Source: an uncultured Flammeovirgaceae bacterium (lineage in GTDB: Bacteria > Bacteroidota > Bacteroidia > Cytophagales > Cyclobacteriaceae). Taken from it: a stretch of DNA of 5,071 nt. Below, piece after piece: positions 1-5,071 of the stretch. Position 1 is the first letter of the stretch, and each line of letters starts with the position of its first letter. A program made the translations under genes and the position numbers. A model generated the notes under the pieces. It had not been told where the DNA came from. It did not search any database and saw only the letters and a program-made list of their open reading frames with translations. The DNA lies in the NCBI GenBank assembly GCA_946886805.1, contig CAMPJM010000347.1:1-5071 (forward strand), written 5' to 3'.

Positions 1-46
1 GAATTTTTTAACTAAAATAATTAACCATCATGAAGAAGATTTGTTT

Positions 47-721
47 TTAATCTTGCGTAAAGGCATATGCAATGATATTAGCGCCCATCTTTAGTGCTTC
101 CTGCCGTTTTTCCTCCGGGTCATTATGAATCCTTTGGTCTTCCCACCCATTCCCCAAATCTGTTTCATAGCTATAAAAACACACAAGCCTTCCTTCATAA
201 ATCAATCCCAAACCTTGTGGCCTTTTTCCGTCATGTTCATGAATTTTGGGCAAACCTTGTTTAAAAGTAAATTTTTGATCGTAAATAGGATGATCAAAAG
301 GAAGCTCCACAAACTCGAGTTCGGGAAATATTTTTTTCATTTCCAACCTTATGAACTGATCGAGCCCATAATTATCATCAATATGTAAAAACCCGCCTGA
401 TATTAAATAATTACGTAGATTATCGGCTTCTTCTTCGCTAAAGACTACATTTCCATGCCCTGTCAGATACACATAAGGATAGAAATAAAGTTCAGAGCTT
501 CCCACTTCTACTATGTCTTCTTTTGGACTAATGGCCATATTCATCTCTTCGTTACAGAAAGATATTAGGTTTGGGAGGGCGGTTTTATTAGCATACCAGT
601 CTCCACCACCGCTGTATTTCAATTTTGCTAGTTTTATCGAAGATTGCGCATTTACCACACCAATGGTAAACACCTGCAGAATCAACACAAAAACCGCTAT
701 GGTTATTCTTTTGTAAATCAT
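47..721 (-). CDS. Secreted DUF4159 domain protein
   Basis: Predicted exported protein of 224 residues, of unknown biochemical function. The N-terminus is a typical Sec signal peptide: basic residues K4 and R5, a hydrophobic stretch from about 7 to 22, and a likely signal peptidase I site after A25 (VNA then QSS). The mature part matches what I recall of the DUF4159 family: a KYSGGGDWYANKTALPNL stretch at 35-52, YLTGHG at 85-90, GGFLHIDDNYG at 109-119, HPIY at 144-147 and DLGNGWED at 188-195. The fold is thought to resemble glutamine-amidotransferase or ThuA-like Rossmann domains, but no catalytic residues are established, so I assign no reaction. The length is normal for single-domain members and the gene looks intact. 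The start is 3 bp beyond the stop of the dehydrogenase gene, with no Shine-Dalgarno sequence, so it is probably co-transcribed and perhaps translationally coupled. The mature protein should be periplasmic. The family call is firm and the role is open. Confidence 0.88.
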   Translation of the reverse strand: MIYKRITIAVFVLILQVFTIGVVNAQSSIKLAKLKYSGGGDWYANKTALPNLISFCNEEMNMAISPKEDIVEVGSSELYFYPYVYLTGHGNVVFSEEEADNLRNYLISGGFLHIDDNYGLDQFIRLEMKKIFPELEFVELPFDHPIYDQKFTFKQGLPKIHEHDGKRPQGLGLIYEGRLVCFYSYETDLGNGWEDQRIHNDPEEKRQEALKMGANIIAYAFTQD

Positions 722-724
722 ATA

Positions 725-1615
725 TTATTTTTTAAAAGCATCGGCAACTATCAGTTCTTTCGTTCCATGACCGTATGTATAGAAGCCGCTACCAGATTTT
801 ACCCCGAGATGTCCAGCATTCACCATATTGACAAGTAGTGGGCAAGGGGCATATTTTTGATTTCCAAACCCATTATATAACACGTTCAAAATCGATAAAC
901 AAACATCCAGACCAATAAAGTCGGCTAGCTGAAGGGGGCCCATTGGATGTGCCATTCCTAGTTTCATTACAGTATCAATTTCGTTCACACCAGCCACTGA
1001 TTCATATAACGAATAAATAGCTTCGTTTATCATGGGCATCAAAATTCTATTTGCAACAAAGCCGGGATAATCATTTACTTCCACTGGTATTTTTTGCAAC
1101 TTTTCAGAGATTTCCATTACTGTGATGGTGGTTTGGTCGCTGGTGGCAAAACCTCTGATAATTTCAACCAATTTCATTAAGGGAACGGGGTTCATAAAAT
1201 GCATTCCAATTACCCTTTCAGGATTAGTAGTGGCACTGGCAATTTTTGTGATCGAAATGGAAGAGGTATTAGAAGCGAGAATGGTAGTGGGCGAGCAGAG
1301 CGTTCCTAACTCTTTAAATATCTTCAACTTTAGGTCTATCTTTTCTGTAGCAGCTTCCACCACCAATTCTGCTCCTTGTATCCCGGAAGAAAGATCTGTA
1401 AAAACCGCTATATTTTTAATGGTGGATTCTTTTTCCTGAGCCGTTATGGTTCCCTTAGTTACTTGTCTGTCAGTATTCTTGCCTATCATTGCTAAAGCTT
1501 TACTTAAGGCCTCTTTGTTGATGTCGATCAAAGCTACAGGATATCCGTTCTGCGCGAAAACATGTGCAATACCATTTCCCATTGTTCCTGAACCAATAAC
1601 CGCTACCTTTTTCAT
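725..1615 (-). CDS. hbd: 3-hydroxybutyryl-CoA dehydrogenase (3-hydroxyacyl-CoA dehydrogenase family)
   Basis: Cytoplasmic NAD(P)-dependent enzyme of 296 residues that interconverts 3-hydroxyacyl-CoA and 3-oxoacyl-CoA, as in beta-oxidation, butanoate metabolism or phenylacetate degradation. The N-terminal Rossmann domain starts with GSGTMG (8-13), and D31 at the end of the second strand is suited to bind the NAD ribose. The signature SNTSS lies at 115-119. H139 (GMHFMNPVP) and E151 (LVEII) match the catalytic His-Glu pair of the family, and N189 in PGFVANRIL matches the conserved active-site Asn. The C-terminal helical dimerisation domain spans about 185-283, with HPMGPLQLADFIGLD and a GVKSGSGFYTY ending. 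The length is close to the usual 280-290, with a short extra tail. The start is the first ATG before the nucleotide-binding motif and has no strong Shine-Dalgarno. It is the first gene of a two-gene operon. The family is certain; chain-length preference and choice between Hbd, PaaH and MmgB roles cannot be read from sequence. Confidence 0.93.
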   Translation of the reverse strand: MKKVAVIGSGTMGNGIAHVFAQNGYPVALIDINKEALSKALAMIGKNTDRQVTKGTITAQEKESTIKNIAVFTDLSSGIQGAELVVEAATEKIDLKLKIFKELGTLCSPTTILASNTSSISITKIASATTNPERVIGMHFMNPVPLMKLVEIIRGFATSDQTTITVMEISEKLQKIPVEVNDYPGFVANRILMPMINEAIYSLYESVAGVNEIDTVMKLGMAHPMGPLQLADFIGLDVCLSILNVLYNGFGNQKYAPCPLLVNMVNAGHLGVKSGSGFYTYGHGTKELIVADAFKK

Positions 1616-1686
1616 AGTTTTCTTTGTTTAGTGTTTGCAAGATAATCCCCAGTGAACAACCTTTTGTTCCTGATCTTATACTTCTC

Positions 1687-1708
1687 AGCAAATATAAAAA
1701 TATTTGCT
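1687..1708 (-). promoter_or_regulatory. Perfect 9-bp inverted repeat over a -7-like element of the hbd operon
   Basis: The arms AGCAAATAT (1687-1695) and ATATTTGCT (1700-1708) are exact reverse complements around an AAAA spacer. Read on the minus strand, 1696-1689 is TATATTTG, a full match to the Bacteroidota -7 consensus TAnnTTTG, and would place the transcript start around 1683, about 65-70 nt before the hbd start codon. No TTTG-like -33 element sits at the expected distance upstream. The arrangement fits an operator for a dimeric repressor acting on the dehydrogenase operon. With no T tract and an AT-rich stem, it does not look like a terminator. The inverted repeat is seen directly; the promoter and operator roles are inferred. 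Confidence 0.45.
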
Positions 1709-1978
1709 TACCTAGTTTTAAATGACCGTATTGATTTTTATTGAATAATGGTGGTTTTTAAGAGGTTGTTACGGGTTTCCGTAGCTACAGCTCTGCTCTT
1801 TAGAACTTTGGACGACTAAATATGTGCTTGCATGCGAGAACATTAAATAAGATAATCATGCTATTTTGACTGTGTTTCAACAGCAGTAGTGTCAATTTGG
1901 CTGGTTCAGTCTTTTTCATAGCTTTTCGTGGTTCCTTTAATAATTGGTATGGCGTTTGAGTTATCATGAGAAAAAAAC

Positions 1979-1984
1979 GGAGGA
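1979..1984 (+). promoter_or_regulatory. Strong Shine-Dalgarno sequence of the hsp20-like gene
   Basis: GGAGGA lies 3 nt before the ATG at 1988 and is complementary to the usual 16S rRNA 3' end. None of the other gene starts in this window has a comparable site, which is the norm in Bacteroidota. The spacing is short but workable. It supports the choice of 1988 as the start over the in-frame methionines at codons 23 and 29. Confidence 0.6.
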
Positions 1985-1987
1985 AAC

Positions 1988-2380
1988 ATGAATTTATTAA
2001 AGAACAAGAGTCTTTTAAGAAATTTGTTGAAGCAGGGAGACTACTGGAATGCAATGAACGGGGGCGTAAGTATGACTTCCTACAAAACATATAAAACAAA
2101 TGAAGGATATATAATTGAAATTTCTGCACCAACAGTGTCGCCGGAAAGTTTCAATATAATCTTAAATTTCAATCACTTAATAGTTTATACTTTATTTAAA
2201 GGTGAAAGCCACGGGGAAAATAATATGATCCCGATGTTTAGTAAAAGTTTTGAATTACCAGGTGATACTGATTCAAATAATATTGATGCTATTTTTGAAA
2301 ATAGCAAATTGAAAATTGTGGTGCCGTTCAAAACTGATTTAGATCAATATAAGAGAAGGATCGACATTAAAGCAAGATAA
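1988..2380 (+). CDS. Hsp20/alpha-crystallin family small heat-shock protein (divergent)
   Basis: Predicted cytoplasmic small heat-shock protein of 130 residues. Family members are ATP-independent holdases that bind unfolding proteins and pass them to the DnaK or ClpB systems. The alpha-crystallin domain covers about 30-115: YKTNEGYIIEISAPTVSPESFNI (35-57) corresponds to strands 2-4, FSKSFELPGDTDSNNIDAIF (84-103) to the F-x-LP-x-x-V-D-x-x-x-I-x-A region, and NSKLKIVVPF (105-114) to the hallmark NG-x-L-x-I-x-x-P stretch, with Ser replacing the usual Gly. A C-terminal I-x-I anchor, which links dimers into oligomers, is present as IDI at 125-127. The N-terminal arm is short, about 29 residues, with a basic, leucine-rich start. 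It appears to be a single-gene unit: a divergent promoter region precedes it and an intrinsic terminator follows 22 bp after the stop. Similarity is at motif level, so the family call is good but not certain. Confidence 0.8.
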   Translation: MNLLKNKSLLRNLLKQGDYWNAMNGGVSMTSYKTYKTNEGYIIEISAPTVSPESFNIILNFNHLIVYTLFKGESHGENNMIPMFSKSFELPGDTDSNNIDAIFENSKLKIVVPFKTDLDQYKRRIDIKAR

Positions 2381-2402
2381 TCTTTCCAAAACAAATCTTA
2401 TT

Positions 2403-2436
2403 AAAAGGAGCCTGTACAATGCAGTCTCCTTTTTTT
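2403..2436 (+). terminator. Rho-independent terminator after the hsp20-like gene
   Basis: AAAAGGAG (2403-2410) pairs with CTCCTTTT (2426-2433), and CTG (2412-2414) with CAG (2422-2424), leaving one C/T mismatch and a 7-nt loop. A run of seven T ends the structure at 2430-2436. It starts 22 bp after the stop of the hsp20-like gene. The A-rich 5' side gives a shorter T run on the minus strand, so it could also stop transcription coming from the right. Confidence 0.85.
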
Positions 2437-2549
2437 GCCTTTTGGCCACTGTGCACCCCGTGCAGGGGGCGGAAGTTTATCCATTCTTATTGTCATTCAG
2501 GTGAAAACTTGTTGGATATTAGCAGTATAGCAAAATTGAAACCCAATCT

Positions 2550-2744
2550 TTAATCTACCTTGCTTCCAGCCATCCCGAAATCCTGAAAGGCTTTAACATG
2601 ATTAGCCAACGTAAATGTAACACCAAACCCAACCCCAAACGGTTGAACATATCCTTGTTCCTCGATGGAAAGTTCTCTTTTCGTAGTTGTGAGGACGCGC
2701 GCGGCTGCTGCGAAAAGTAAGTTTCGCTTTACGCTGAAATTTTT
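2550..2744 (-). pseudogene. Possible C-terminal remnant of a decayed gene, product unknown
   Basis: The minus strand is open for 64 sense codons from just after a stop (2745-2747) to the stop at 2550-2552. The only Met codon lies seven codons before the end, so no intact gene starts here. The last 41 residues read like true protein, beginning ELSIEEQGYVQPFGVGFGVT and ending AFQDFGMAGSKVD; the middle stretch of alternating Gly and hydrophobic residues would suit a beta-strand of a barrel or sandwich protein. The upstream part (FAAAARVLTTTKR, about 2676-2714) is less protein-like and may be unrelated sequence in frame. No frame-shifted continuation upstream was seen before the rlmI-like promoter region, so a deletion seems likelier than a point lesion. 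I do not recognise the family. A chance open frame is the main alternative. Confidence 0.35.
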
Positions 2745-2768
2745 TTATTATTTTATCCAATTACATAC

Positions 2769-2776
2769 TACCTTTG
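2769..2776 (+). promoter_or_regulatory. Candidate -7 promoter element of the rlmI-like gene
   Basis: TACCTTTG matches the Bacteroidota -7 consensus TAnnTTTG and lies 34 bp before the ATG at 2811, which would give a leader of roughly 25-30 nt. No good TTTG sequence is present at the -33 position. The downstream deacetylase and msrA genes would be on the same transcript. The match is exact but the element is short, so chance is possible. Confidence 0.4.
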
Positions 2777-2810
2777 ATCCGTAAATTTTTGACCTTCATT
2801 TTATCAGTTT

Positions 2811-3992
2811 ATGACCCATCAGTTGCTTATTTTAAAATCAGGACGAGACAAATCAATCAACAATAGACATCCATGGGTTTTTTCTGGTGCAGTGAAGCTG
2901 CAACCAAAATCAAAAGATGGGGATGTTATCGCGGTAGTGGACAATCATCAAAAAGTATTAGGCTTTGGCTTTTACGCTCCCAATAGTCAAATTATATGCA
3001 GGATATTTCATTTTGGAGGCATTGCTGAAGATTTTGAATCTGTAGAATATTGGGACAAAAAATTTAAGGCGGCTTTCGCAATAAGAAAACAATTTGTAAT
3101 ATCAGACAAAACCAACACCTACAGACTTATTCATGCTGAAGGGGATTTTGTTCCCGGATTAATAATTGACATTTATAATAATACAGCAGTTGTTCAGCTA
3201 CTGATAAAAGGTACCGAAAGATTGCAAGAAATATTTGTTCAATGTTTGCTTCATCTGGAAATTCCACATGCTTACTTCAAAAGTAAGTCAAGTTCTCAGC
3301 GGTTTGAGAATATAACCCAGCAAAGTGGCTGGTTAGGTGCTGAAGGCAACACTTCTGTTACTGTTTTAGAACATGGAATGAAGTTCCCCATAGACATAGA
3401 AACAGGACAGAAAACCGGGTTTTTTATTGATCAGCGGGAAAATAGAAAACTTTTAGGTGAGCTATCCCGGGGCAAAAAGGTGTTGAATACCTTTTGTTAT
3501 ACGGGTGGATTTAGTATTTACGCATTAGCAGGTGGTGCTTCAGAAGTGGTTTCTGTTGATATTTCTAAGCCGGCGATTGCTTTGTGCGAAGAGACAGTCT
3601 CCATGAATTTTAAAAACACTGAAAATCATAAAGCCATTGCTGCGGATTGTTTTGAGTATCTAAGGCAATCTGAGGAAAAATTTGATTTAATTGTGGTTGA
3701 TCCTCCGGCTTTCGCAAAAAATGCCAGAGCCGTTCACAATGCAGCACGCGGTTATAAAGATTTGAATCTATTGGCTTTTAAAAAGGTAAATCCGCAGGGC
3801 ATGGTGATGACCTATTCCTGCTCTCAGAATATATCAAAAGAATTATTTCAGAAAATCATATTCAGTGCAGCGGCCGATGCAGGAAGAAATGTCCGGATTA
3901 TTCAACATTTGTATCAACCGGAGGATCATCCTATTAACATTTTTCATCCCGAAAGTGAATATTTAAAAGGTTTGTTGCTCTGGGTAGAATAA
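2811..3992 (+). CDS. rlmI: RlmI-like class I SAM-dependent 23S rRNA (cytosine-C5) methyltransferase
   Basis: Cytoplasmic RNA methyltransferase of 393 residues, close to the ~396 of E. coli RlmI, which makes m5C1962 in 23S rRNA. The N-terminal PUA RNA-binding domain covers about 5-70 (KSGRDKSINNRHPWVFSGAV at 9-28, then GDVIAVVD at 37-44). A linking domain follows to about 190. The C-terminal Rossmann-fold methyltransferase domain begins after the family signature GQKTGFFIDQREN (199-211). SAM motif I is NTFCYTGGFSIYA (226-238), the acidic residue of motif II is D250, motif IV is VVDPPAFAK (295-303), and motif VI is TYSCSQ (334-339), with C337 the candidate catalytic cysteine. The C-terminal DHPINIFHPESEYLKGLLL (372-390) is also typical. 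All key residues are present. The start has no Shine-Dalgarno but leaves a complete PUA domain. It is probably the first gene of a plus-strand unit with the deacetylase 31 bp downstream. The family is firm; the exact rRNA position is assumed by homology. Confidence 0.9.
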   Translation: MTHQLLILKSGRDKSINNRHPWVFSGAVKLQPKSKDGDVIAVVDNHQKVLGFGFYAPNSQIICRIFHFGGIAEDFESVEYWDKKFKAAFAIRKQFVISDKTNTYRLIHAEGDFVPGLIIDIYNNTAVVQLLIKGTERLQEIFVQCLLHLEIPHAYFKSKSSSQRFENITQQSGWLGAEGNTSVTVLEHGMKFPIDIETGQKTGFFIDQRENRKLLGELSRGKKVLNTFCYTGGFSIYALAGGASEVVSVDISKPAIALCEETVSMNFKNTENHKAIAADCFEYLRQSEEKFDLIVVDPPAFAKNARAVHNAARGYKDLNLLAFKKVNPQGMVMTYSCSQNISKELFQKIIFSAAADAGRNVRIIQHLYQPEDHPINIFHPESEYLKGLLLWVE

Positions 3993-4023
3993 ACTAATTT
4001 AACTCTATAAATAACACGTCTAC

Positions 4024-4974
4024 ATGGGAAAATATATAAAAGCATTATTAATAGTTTTTCAGTTAACAGTTTTCCTAAACGCTAATGGTCAGTCGCAAAA
4101 CAGAAAAGTTACCATAACTATAGATGATCTGCCAACTGTTTCATTGTTGAACTCACCTAAACAAAAAGAAGAAATCACCAGAAAAATTCTAGCTTCCCTC
4201 AACAACCAAGACGTTCCTGCAATTGGATTTGTAAACGAAGCGAAATTGTACGCAGAAGATAAAATTGATAGTTCGCAGTTAAAGCTTCTACAATTGTGGA
4301 TAGACGCCGGATTGGAGATAGGCAATCACACTTTTTCACACCCCAGCTTCCATCAAACGGATACTGCGAAGTACTTTAAGGATATAGCGGACGGACAAAC
4401 TATTACAAACGACCTCCTTAAGTTAAAAAATGATAAGATAAGATATTTTCGCCATCCTTATCTCCATACAGGTAATAGTATGGAAAAGAACAAGGCTCTC
4501 GACAAATTCCTCCACCAAAACAACCTTATTGTCGCCCCGGTCACCGTTGATAATTCAGATTGGATTTTTGCCAGAGCTTATGACAATGCGATCCTTGCAG
4601 AAGATAGCACCTCGATGAAAACAATAGGGGAGCTGTATGTGGAATACATGAAAAACTATTTTGCTTATTATGAACAGCAGTCTCTTGATCTTTTTGACTA
4701 TGAAATAAATCAGATTTTGCTTTTGCATGCAAATTCAATAAATGCAGATTATCTCGATGAGCTGTTGGAAATGCTAATCCTAAGGAATTATAAATTCGTA
4801 CCCATGGCCGAAGCTTTAGAGGATAATGCTTTTAGAACGAAGGAGAATTTCATTGGTGAAGGTGGTATTTCTTGGATCCATCGCTGGGCTTTGGAACAAG
4901 GTAAAAAGAAAGCATTTTTTAAAGGAGAACCTGCAACTCCTGAACTGATCATCAAAACTGCCGCTTTAAAATAA
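4024..4974 (+). CDS. Exported polysaccharide deacetylase family protein (NodB homology domain)
   Basis: Predicted periplasmic or surface carbohydrate esterase 4-like enzyme of 316 residues that would remove N- or O-acetyl groups from a glycan; the substrate cannot be inferred. A signal peptide spans 1-22 (K3 and K6, hydrophobic 7-18, A-N-G then Q as likely cleavage site). The NodB-type domain covers about 27-265. Motif 1 is TIDDLP (32-37), with D34 and D35 in place of the usual TFDD pair (catalytic base and metal ligand). Motif 2 is HTFSH (102-106), supplying the two metal-binding histidines. Motif 3 is RHPYLHTG (143-150). LLLHAN (232-237) resembles motif 5 with H235 as catalytic acid. The metal triad is therefore intact. 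Residues 190-228 form a charged, aromatic-rich insert before motif 5, and about 50 residues with GGISWIHRW (280-288) follow the domain. No lipobox or transmembrane anchor is seen. The gene is probably co-transcribed with its neighbours. The family is secure; specificity is unknown. Confidence 0.88.
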   Translation: MGKYIKALLIVFQLTVFLNANGQSQNRKVTITIDDLPTVSLLNSPKQKEEITRKILASLNNQDVPAIGFVNEAKLYAEDKIDSSQLKLLQLWIDAGLEIGNHTFSHPSFHQTDTAKYFKDIADGQTITNDLLKLKNDKIRYFRHPYLHTGNSMEKNKALDKFLHQNNLIVAPVTVDNSDWIFARAYDNAILAEDSTSMKTIGELYVEYMKNYFAYYEQQSLDLFDYEINQILLLHANSINADYLDELLEMLILRNYKFVPMAEALEDNAFRTKENFIGEGGISWIHRWALEQGKKKAFFKGEPATPELIIKTAALK

Positions 4975-4993
4975 GCCTCTGAATCAAAAACTA

Positions 4994-5071
4994 ATGAAAG
5001 ATTTATCCGTATCAAATAACAAAAAAGATATGGAAAAGGCAACGTTTGGAGCAGGATGTTTTTGGTGTGTA
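4994..5071 (+). CDS. msrA: Peptide methionine-S-sulfoxide reductase MsrA (5' end only)
   Basis: The window ends within this gene; 26 codons are visible. They include EKATFGAGCFWCV, the diagnostic N-terminal active-site motif of MsrA, in which the first Cys of GCFW (codon 22 counted from 4994) attacks the sulfoxide. The enzyme uses thioredoxin to repair oxidised methionine in proteins or as the free amino acid. Two in-frame starts are possible: 4994, giving 12 extra polar residues, or 5030, giving the compact MEKATFGAGCFW start seen in many MsrA proteins. Neither has a Shine-Dalgarno site, so I give the longer frame but consider 5030 equally likely. It begins 19 bp (or 55 bp) after the deacetylase stop with no terminator between, which suggests co-transcription. 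The resolving cysteines and any fused MsrB domain lie outside the window. Confidence 0.88.
   Translation, partial: MKDLSVSNNKKDMEKATFGAGCFWCV

Larger units (their letters stand above)
1616..1987. other. Divergent intergenic region between hbd and the hsp20-like gene
   Basis: These 372 bp separate the minus-strand dehydrogenase operon from the plus-strand small heat-shock gene and must hold promoters for both. I see no convincing coding frame. The half nearer hbd holds a palindrome with an overlapping -7-like element (separate entry). A hairpin of 7 bp including one G-U pair can form at 1768-1785 with a GTTT loop, but no T tract follows, so it is not a convincing terminator. For the plus-strand gene the best promoter-like pair is TTTG at 1865-1868 and TCAATTTG at 1892-1899, which has one mismatch to TAnnTTTG and a 23-bp spacer, somewhat long. 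That is weak evidence. No CIRCE-type heat-shock operator was found by eye. Confidence 0.5.
2381..2810. other. Intergenic region between the hsp20-like and rlmI-like genes
   Basis: This 430-bp gap holds the terminator just after the hsp20-like gene, a GC-rich patch at about 2441-2472, a possible minus-strand gene remnant (2550-2744) and a promoter-like element before the rlmI-like gene. In the GC-rich patch TGCAC (2452-2456) can pair with GTGCA (2460-2464) around CCC, a small hairpin without a T tract whose meaning I cannot tell. No intact gene, tRNA or repeat was recognised. The GC-rich stretch around 2690-2715 also stands out from the AT-rich surroundings. Confidence 0.5.

Noticed and set aside
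1..46. Possible short ORFs at the left edge on either strand
   Set aside because: Frames opened by the ATGs here close within seven or eight codons, and no other signal is visible.
1122..1439. 105-codon plus-strand open frame inside the dehydrogenase gene
   Set aside because: It is antisense to a clearly functional, motif-complete hbd gene and shows no protein family features.
1768..1785. Hairpin GTTACGG-GTTT-CCGTAGC as a terminator or riboswitch element
   Set aside because: The stem is short with a G-U pair, has no T tract and lies between two divergent genes, where no terminator is expected. It matches no riboswitch that I recognise.
1800..2132. 110-codon minus-strand open frame across the intergenic region and the start of the hsp20-like gene
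   Set aside because: It lies antisense to the hsp20-like gene, the product has low-complexity, Cys- and Ser-rich composition with no recognisable motif, and no ribosome binding site or promoter supports it.
2452..2464. GC-rich small inverted repeat TGCAC-CCC-GTGCA as an operator or repeat unit
   Set aside because: The arms are only 5 bp, no second copy occurs in the window, and no gene start is close by.
2803..2824. Direct repeat ATCAGTT flanking the start codon of the rlmI-like gene
   Set aside because: Seven-base repeats of this composition are expected by chance; the second copy is inside coding sequence.

Overview
The window looks like ordinary chromosomal DNA from a member of the Bacteroidota. 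The sequence is AT-rich. A DUF4159 protein of the Bacteroidota type is present, most genes have no Shine-Dalgarno sequence, and matches to the Bacteroidota -7 promoter element TAnnTTTG lie at two plausible positions. I cannot name a genus. Nothing here amounts to a mobile element, defence system, CRISPR array, tRNA, rRNA or recognisable riboswitch.

Layout. Positions 1-46 hold no gene that I can support. Positions 47-1615 carry a two-gene minus-strand operon: a 3-hydroxyacyl-CoA dehydrogenase of the Hbd/PaaH type is transcribed first, and a secreted DUF4159 protein starts 3 bp after its stop. Upstream of it, in the 372-bp divergent intergenic region, a perfect 9-bp inverted repeat overlaps a -7-like element and is a reasonable operator candidate. 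From 1988 on, all complete genes lie on the plus strand: a short divergent Hsp20-type small heat-shock protein with an unusually strong ribosome binding site and a clear intrinsic terminator, then a 430-bp gap, then an RlmI-like 23S rRNA cytosine methyltransferase, an exported polysaccharide deacetylase (NodB-like) and the first codons of msrA, cut by the window edge.

Within the 2381-2810 gap the minus strand carries a 65-codon open frame without a start codon. Its last ~40 codons read like the C-terminus of a real protein, so it may be a decayed gene.

The rlmI-like, deacetylase and msrA genes are spaced 31 and 19 bp apart and probably share a transcript, but their functions (rRNA modification, glycan deacetylation, methionine sulfoxide repair) do not form an obvious pathway. 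The dehydrogenase and DUF4159 genes also have no known functional link. I found no convincing undescribed system. The most checkable leads are the palindrome in front of the dehydrogenase operon and the gene remnant.
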